Assembly: GCF_963082655.1 (NCBI RefSeq)
Contig: NC_081553.1
Coordinates: 68,538,416-68,602,415, forward strand
Origin: Stomoxys calcitrans
Lineage: Eukaryota; Arthropoda; Insecta; Diptera; Muscidae
Direction: 5' to 3'
Length of the DNA: 64,000 bases
Shown here: piece by piece, positions 57,700-64,000 of the stretch
How positions within the stretch are numbered: the stretch's first letter is position 1
Layout of the letters: each line of letters starts with the position of its first letter
The notes under the pieces: generated by a model
What the model saw: the letters and a program-made list of their open reading frames with translations, nothing else
Told to the model about the DNA's origin: nothing
Database searches by the model: none
Position numbers and translations under genes: made by a program

Positions 57700-58192
57700 A
57701 CCTGATCAAATAATAATCGTTATTTAAAATTTTTTTCAAAAAGTATTTATTTATTCATCAACAACTATCTTGTCCCCTTCAAAGTAATACTTACTTAGTC
57801 CTTCCGTTTGAATCTCTTCAAAGCAATGATGTGAGACCCAACAATATATACGCGGTCTGATCAAAGAATAACTATTATTTTAAATTTTTTCAAAAAGTTT
57901 ATTATTTATCAAAAACTATTTTGTCCCTTTCAAAGTAATCCCCCTACGATATTTTTTTCCGTTTTTTCCAAACCTCGAAACACTTTTGAAACGCGCTTTT
58001 TGGTTACACAATACTTAATAAAAATCGAAGACTTCACCAAAACACGACTATCCTTTTTATCTTTTAAAAACAAAGTGACAATCCCGAATGGCTGATATAT
58101 AACAAACATGTTTATCACTATAACAGAAAGCATCTAACATACGCAACTTACAAAATTTGAAAAAAATTTTATTTTTTAATCAGACCTCGTAT
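57700..58192 (-). mobile_element. Mariner-type remnants with GGTCTGAT ends
   Basis: Two pieces. 57,700-57,790 is a 3' end only. 57,850-58,192 is an internally deleted copy with inverted ends (GCGGTCTGATCAAA and, inverted, GAGGTCTGATTAAA). On the minus strand both keep the last codons typical of mariner transposases (YYFEGDKIVVDE-like in the first piece; a FEVWKKR-like stretch and a frame-shifted end in the second). A TA lies at each end of the second copy. Confidence 0.6.
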
Positions 58193-58199
58193 ATTTCAT

Positions 58200-58531
58200 A
58201 TTTACGAGCATATTAAATTTGACTATCCCCCACCAAGTCTTAACAATGTTTGATAATGTTTTGCTATTGTTAAGCTAAAAGTAAATACAATAGCTTATTT
58301 TCTCTTAACTGCAAATTTTTGTTTTTTGCCTGAATGTTTCTTTATTTAGTAGGCGCGAGCTAAACTCCTTTTCATTATTTGGTATCCTATGCGAACGTTT
58401 ATAATTGAAATATAAATTTGCGAATAGATTGATATATCTATGAACTAATAAGCACAAATTCTTAAAGCAGATTATCTATATTCAATATCATATTGATATT
58501 TGCATATAAACCAAATTCCTCTCATCTTGCT
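58200..58531. other. No gene recognised
   Basis: AT-rich DNA without a supported frame. Confidence 0.4.
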
Positions 58532-59503
58532 TTAACAGTTTACACGGATTTCGCAATATGGCACTAGCATGTTATAACACTCTGAATAGTTGAAATATAT
58601 CACTTTTTTATAATGACACACCTTCTCTTTTATTTTAATCCCAAGTGGAACAAATGCACTTGTTTTAACTCTACGACTTGTAAATGGGTTAATCATGTCA
58701 AATATACATAAATTACTTTCAATCATAATTGCAATTAATCTATGTGCATTTTACATGTGAAAATATTAATTATTATTGGATTGGCTCTTAGAAATAGAAC
58801 AGATCGTATTAGTCTAGGCTATGCCATGCCAATAACTGCGAGGTTGTAGTTAACGTCGTCTCCACAATTATCACTTAATTTATGGACAAAAATACTAAAA
58901 GGAATTCCTTTTGTTGTCTTTTGTCGCTCTGTCTCTAAAATTGGCTCCAGTTCTAAAAAGAAAAGAACAACGAATAATAAAAGAGACAACATCCGAGTAA
59001 TGATTCCCCCCGGCGATCTTGCTGGACACTCCACTGTCTTAAGACATGGAGCAATCTCCGTAGTCTATTGTTTTTAATTGCAGCATGTTTTGGAAAAGAG
59101 CTCGTCGTAATCTCGTGATTCTATAAACAAACAGTAACACCAGTTAAAAGAAAAACAAAACAACAAAATAACAAAACAACAAGAATTGTTGCTAGAAATT
59201 GTATAATGAATTATTACATTATTAATTCATAAAGACACGAACTAATCACAATCGAATGTAAATGTAAATATTTCCACATAAAAACCAAAACATTAAGGGC
59301 GTTTTTGTCTTTTTTTGCTCGCTTTTCAATTTGCCAAGCGATTTGGATTTGCTTTGAGTTGAAACGGAATTATAACGTGGCATGGAATGCATACCAAGCT
59401 GTAAAGCGGAAGTTTGTATAAGAATTGGCCTTAAAAGACCATTTTTTTTAAAGACTTTTCTAAAGTAAGAAATTACGGCTTTTATAATTTGAATATGCCC
59501 CAC
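58532..59503 (-). other. Cluster of minus-strand ORFs, possibly exons
   Basis: Three frames: 59,503-59,246 (85 codons; contains LLRPILIQTSALQLGMHSMP, rich in Ser/Lys afterwards, presequence-like), 59,034-58,819 (71 codons; hydrophobic MLSLLLFVVLFFLELEPILE, ending in a polar part) and 58,726-58,532 (64 codons; INPFTSRRVKTSAFVPLGIK). Acceptor-like sites (TTTGTTTATAG near 59,127; CTTTTCTTTTTAG near 58,953) lie among them. I recognise no family and could not build a convincing gene model; chance is a serious alternative. Confidence 0.2.
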
Positions 59504-60196
59504 ATTTTCATAATTTGAAAGTGAAAGCTGTGTATTAATCGTCTCTTGGTTAATTTGCTCAATTCTTTCTGCCTTAAGATATAATAGAGTTGTCGTAAAA
59601 GGTCTATAAACCCATTTACATCCATTTACTCCGCAAATGAAGGTACAAAATTACGAATCTTCCATAAATATTTTATCTTCATGGTTTAATTATCTTGTAA
59701 TTGAATATTAATTATTGTACTTAATTAGCACTTTGTTTTCTGGGTTATGATTTCACTTTGCACTTTATTTTTGTAAAACAAGTATTCGGTAAATACAAGT
59801 TCGGAAGTTATAGTAGTGTTTTATTTCCTTAACCCATTAAGGACGAATGGGTAGAAAAATACGCAATAATAGAGCTGGTTTAGAGATATTCTAGCTCGAG
59901 TTAGGTAAGAGGTATGCTTATGAATTGGTGTAAAGTAGACGAATGAAACTGGTAAAATAAATTTTTTCCGTCACATAAGGTCATGTTTATAGAGGACATT
60001 TGGCTTGTTGAAATTCGGCAATTTTTTATATTTTTTATTTTTTTTTCTCAAAATTCCTAGGAGTGAAATTATGGAAATCGTTTAAGTGTCTTGTTACATT
60101 TTATGGGTTCTATGTTAAAACAAACAAAACAAGTAAAAGCGTGTTTAGTTCGGCCCTCCACCATGTCATGTGAACTCTTTGAACTACAATACAACA

Positions 60197-60468
60197 ATAA
60201 ATTTTGCCCATGAACATTCCACTAAGGAATAAGGGCAAACTGGTATCAAATATCAATAAGTACAGTCCGATTCAAATTTAAGCTCAATGATAAGGGGCCT
60301 CCTTTTTATAGCCGAGTCCGAACGGCGTGCCGAAGTGCGACACCTCTTAAGAGAGAAGTTTTACATGGCATATTACCTCACAAATGTTGCCAGCATTAGG
60401 AGGAGCAAACCACCCAGCCGCTCAGCGTCATAGGCGGACATGCTAACCTCTGCGCTACGGTGGCCTCC
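60197..60468 (-). mobile_element. tRNA-derived SINE (family 2)
   Basis: Minus-strand copy ending with the A-box side (gctaacctctgcgctacggt, then ggcctcc) at 60,468. A deletion removes the B box (ccacccagccgctcagcgtc). The 3' side starts near 60,197. Confidence 0.8.
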
Positions 60469-60487
60469 TTTGACTTTTTCAAATATA

Positions 60488-60724
60488 TTGGGTTGCCTAA
60501 AAAGTAATTGCGGATTTTTTAAAAGAAAGTAAATGCATTTTTAATAAAACTTAGAATGAACTTTAATCAAATATACTTTTTTTACACTTTTTTTCCAAAG
60601 CAAGCTAAAAGTAACAGCTGATAACTGACAGAAGAAAGAATGCAATTACAAAGTCACAAGCTGTGAAAAAATTTGTCAACGCCGACTATATGAAAAATCC
60701 GCAATTACTTTTTCGGCAACCCAA
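60488..60724 (-). mobile_element. Mariner-type MITE, copy 2
   Basis: 237 bp with TA on both sides (60,486-60,487 and 60,725-60,726); the reverse complement of 46,642-46,877 with only a few changes. Confidence 0.85.
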
Positions 60725-60784
60725 TATATGAGCCATATCAAGTTATTGACCGATGTGGACCGTACTTGTAATGCCATGCAAGTC

Positions 60785-61775
60785 ACAAACAAGTAAAAGC
60801 GTGCTAAGTTCGGCCGGGCCGAATCTTGGGAACCCCACCATCATAGATTCTGCTAAAATATGGGAGCTATATCTAGTTATAGACCGAATTGGACCGTACT
60901 TGGCGCGGTTGTTGAGAGTTATAACAAAACACTATATACAAAAGCGTACTCACCACACCATCCATCAACCACCATCATGGATTCTGTTAAAATATGGGAG
61001 TTATAGACCTATTGGACCGTAATCGCGACTTGCAAGGGCTCAAGAAGTCAAATCGGGATATCGGTTTATATGAGAGCTATATCATGTTCTTGACCGATTT
61101 GAACCGTACTAAGCACAGTTGTTGGGAGTCATAACAAAATTTCAGCCAAATCGGATGAAAATTGAAGCTTGCAGGGGCTCAAGAAGCCAAATCGGTAGAT
61201 CGGTTTACGTGGGATCTATATCAGGTTATAAACAGATTTAAATCGTACTTGGCACAATTGTTCGAAATCAAAATCTAACACTATAGACAAAAATTGCGGA
61301 TTCCAGGAGGTCAAATCAAGAGATCGGATTAAAAGGGAAGTATATCAGGTTATTAATAGATTTGGACCGTACTTGGCTCCGTTGTTGTTAGTCATAACAA
61401 TACTTTGTGCAAAATTTCAGCCAAATCGGAAATTTGAGGCTTCCAGGGGCTCAAGAAGTCAAATCGGAAGATCGGTTTATATTGAAGCTATATCCAAATC
61501 TGAACCGGTATAGCCCATTTTCAAAACCCAACGACCTACATCAATATAAAGTATCTTGGCAAAATTTAAAGCGGCTAGCTCTAAGCGTTCGACCACTATC
61601 GTGATTTCCACAGACGGACGGACGGACATGGCTAGTTGGAATCAGAATTTCGAGACGATCAAGAATATATATACTTTATGGGGTCCTGGATCAATATTTC
61701 AATGTCTTACAAACGGAATGACTAGATTAGGATACCCCGATCCTATAGTGGTGGGTATAAAAATATATCCTCCAA
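60785..61775 (-). mobile_element. mini-me/DINE-1-like repeat
   Basis: Inverted copy: tail caagtaaaagcgtgctaagt then tcggccgggccgaatcttgg at 60,790, several internal units, a (GACR)n tract (61,612-61,627), and the head at 61,680-61,765 (ggataccccgatcctatagt). Confidence 0.85.
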
Positions 61776-62330
61776 AAATTTCAGGCAAATTGAGTAATAA
61801 TTGCGCCCCAAGAGGCTCAGAAGTCAAATTGGGAGATCCGCATATAAGGTAGCTATATCAGGTTATGAACTGATTTAGCCCATACTTCGCACAGTTGTTG
61901 GAATTTATACCAAAAAGATATATGTAAAATTTCAGCCAAATTGGATAATAAATGCGCAGTCTAGAACTCAAAAAGTGAAATCAGTAGATCGGTTTATATG
62001 GCAGCTATATCAGGATATGTTGTGATTTAGATCATACTTTATACAGTTATTGGAAGTCATACCAAAAAAATATGTGCTAAATTTCAATCAAACTGGATAA
62101 CAATTGCGCCCCCTAGAGGCTCAAGAAGTCTAATCGCGAGGTCGGTTTTGTGCAAAATTGCAAGTGCCTAATATTGCTCTTTCGATAGTTAGCGTGCTTT
62201 CGCATGCGGATCGACGTACGGACAGACGGATGGATATAGCTAGATCGACTTGTAATGTCATGACAATCAAGAATATATATACTTTATGGGGTCTTAGACG
62301 GATGTCGCTTAGAGATATTCCTACCACTTT
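61776..62330 (-). mobile_element. mini-me-like repeat, tail-less
   Basis: A second inverted copy directly after the first: internal units, a (GACR)n-like tract near 62,215-62,230 and the head side ending with caagaatatatatactttat and ggggtcttagacgg. The tail and the very end of the head are missing. Confidence 0.75.
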
Positions 62331-62579
62331 TGAAAGCAGGTGCTATTTTACGTAATAGTGTTTCGAATCCACTTTTCTTCGCTGAATGGTCATAAAATAT
62401 TAGGAAAATTTTGTTTTTTATTATTAAAATATAGTGTCTTATGAAATAAAAAGTTTTTTTTTTAACTTTTTTAAAAAAAAATATCTTATATTAAAAAAAA
62501 TTATTACGTCAATGTAAATGTTCTAAATAATGAATATATGACATTTCATCAAAATCGAGGTCAGGCGTTAATGGGTTAA

Positions 62580-63190
62580 TAAAATTGGTCTGACCGAATA
62601 TTTTTGTTACCAGGGGTAGGGTAATGTAGATTGAGATGGTCAAGGATAGTTGAATCTGTTAACTGACCATATATTTGAGGTAATCACTCTGAAAATGCTA
62701 AATATTTTTTTTATTTCCACCCCCATAAGTTGGTGGTATATTAATTTAATCTTTCTGTGTGTAACACATCAAAATATTGGTCTCGGACCCCGCAAAGTAT
62801 ATTTGAATACAAAAGAATGGATCGCCATTTGCATAAAGAAGTAATAGAAAATGCTATGAAAACATTTGCGGATCACTATATGGCAGCTTCATTCACAAAA
62901 CGGGAATGAAACGGAGAATGATCCAAAAAATGATTTATTGGCCTGATTCTCTCAGTTCATCGTACTAATCCCCCCTATAAAAGTCTCGGAAGATGTCGAG
63001 AACGCTTTGGAAGGAGAAAAAGTTTAAATTCTGATGGGTTATTCCGAAATGTAGAAGGATTTTGGCTAAATATCTCCCAGTTTCGAAAATGTTAGTTGCA
63101 AGCCTTACCCCAAGTTTAAGGGCACGAAAGGGATATCCAACTAAATATTTGGGTTAACAAAGCCTTAAGAATTTTAAGAATACCCTAAAA
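62580..63190. other. Mostly unrecognised DNA
   Basis: A mini-me head (62,715-62,805: ccacccccataagttggtgg, cggaccccgcaaagtatatt) breaks off and is followed by about 370 bp of unique DNA with no supported frame. Confidence 0.45.
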
Positions 63191-63660
63191 ACCAATTTAA
63201 GTTACACACATTATATCCTTTGGCAAGACATCGAAACATCTATTTTCAACCCTACAAAATATATGTATTCTGGATCATCGAAAAATTCTAATACGATTTA
63301 ACGATGTCCGTGTGTCTGTCCCTATGTGTGTCCGGTTCTAATCACTCTACAGTCTACAAAAATTAAAATATTGAGCTAAAATTTGCACAGATTCGTATTT
63401 TGTCCATACGTTAAGTGAATAGGTTAAGTAAGTAAATGAGCAAAATCGGATCATCTTTAGATATAGGTGCCATGTAGACCGATCTCCCGATTGAGGTTAT
63501 TAAGCCCATAAAAGCAGCATTTAATGTCCGATTTCACTGGAATTTGGAACAGTGTGTTGCTTAAGGCCTCCCGTCTTCCGACTCAAATATGGTCCATGTC
63601 GAACCAAATTTAAATATAACCGCCATAAAGACCGGTCGGCCGATTTAGGGTCTTAAGCCG
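63191..63660 (+). mobile_element. mini-me-like repeat, truncated
   Basis: Resumes the family with cgatgtccgtgtgtctgtcc and internal units (agatataggtgccatgtaga, ccgatttcactggaatttgg). The tail is replaced by the LINE fragment. Confidence 0.6.
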
Positions 63661-63689
63661 ATAATGGCGCAATGGCAAACCAAATGCCG

Positions 63690-64000
63690 CGAAATTCGTA
63701 CTTGGGTACCGGAAGCCTTCTCCCTGAAACCCATGGTACGACCAAGAGTATCGAGATCCTACTGAAACCAAGAATGCGCCATGCAGAGCAACCCTGCAAT
63801 CAGTAGCAACGCGCCAGATGAAAGAGAGGTATCGGGAGAAAAGCATAGAGGAGAAACGTCTGTTCTGCAGAAAGAAAAAGAAAGTGGAAAGACATGAGTG
63901 TGAGCGAATTGAGATGTCCAGAAGTTAAAATTAAGTCCAGAATTTCTATCAAAGAATTAAACATCTAACCGATGGCTTTGGTGCAGGCACATTCTCGTGC
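63690..64000 (+). pseudogene. LINE ORF2 fragment running off the window
   Basis: From about 63,795 the plus strand reads TRQMKERYREKSIEEKRLF, then RKKKKVERHECERIEMSRS, then after a stop and frameshift FYQRIKHLTDGFGAGTFSC. This Lys/Arg-rich segment with RN(E/D)xRKFYQ is typical of the linker between endonuclease and reverse transcriptase in some LINEs. It is cut by the end of the window. Confidence 0.5.

Larger units (their letters stand above)
59833..62575. mobile_element. Composite piggyBac-like element, 2.74 kb
   Basis: TTAA at 59,829-59,832 and 62,576-62,579. Termini are CCCATTAAGGAC and, inverted, CCCATTAACGCC. These follow the CCC/TTAA rule of piggyBac elements and resemble the MITE in the arms. 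Its own DNA is non-coding and AT-rich; most of its length is nested elements: a mini-me tail, a SINE, a mariner MITE and two mini-me copies. Whether the two ends belong to one insertion is inferred from the matching TTAA and termini. Confidence 0.55.

Overview
The window looks like nuclear DNA of a calyptrate (house-fly/stable-fly type) fly. It is AT-rich and gene-poor, with short introns where genes occur, and it is crowded with insect transposons: mini-me/DINE-1-like repeats with (GTCY)n tracts, mariner, piggyBac-like and pogo-like DNA elements, BEL/Pao, and Jockey- and I/LOA-type LINEs. Family names come from recognising motifs, not from database searches.

Layout. 1-545 is a 29-bp satellite. 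0.55-26 kb is dominated by a very large inverted repeat: the left arm covers about 5.2-11.96 kb (with further duplicated arm material back to about 1 kb) and the right arm about 20.39-25.95 kb. Each arm carries three tandem units of about 600 bp. The 8.4-kb spacer is a graveyard of nested elements: two near-identical mariner foldbacks in opposite orientation (one cutting a BEL/Pao integrase), LINE pieces, a pogo-like transposase remnant and mini-me copies. The same 29-30-bp satellite reappears, inverted, at 26.1-29.5 kb, interrupted by a mini-me element and by a Mutator-like MITE with a perfect 9-bp target duplication.

29.9-40.4 kb is the genic island. It has two PEBP-family genes (29,947-30,616 minus, apparently cytosolic; 34,709-35,432 plus, with a signal peptide), SmD2 (35,587-36,033 minus, start codon split by an intron; convergent with the second PEBP gene) and an intron-less TRMT13 tRNA methyltransferase gene (39,051-40,409 plus). 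LINE and SINE debris lies between them. The genes are not an operon; they are housekeeping or general-function neighbours.

41-64 kb is again transposon-rich: LINE fragments on both strands, a ~125-bp-period degenerate repeat array (45.3-46.6 kb), mini-me copies with ~153-bp internal repeats, an I/LOA-type LINE with RNase H (49.2-51.9 kb) facing an inverted copy of its own 3' part, tRNA-derived SINEs, and a 2.74-kb TTAA-flanked piggyBac-like element (59,833-62,575) filled with nested insertions. A weakly coding-looking minus-strand cluster at 58.5-59.5 kb and a 48-residue secreted-peptide ORF at 41,104 are the only possible further genes. No CRISPR array, rRNA or functional-looking tRNA gene was seen.
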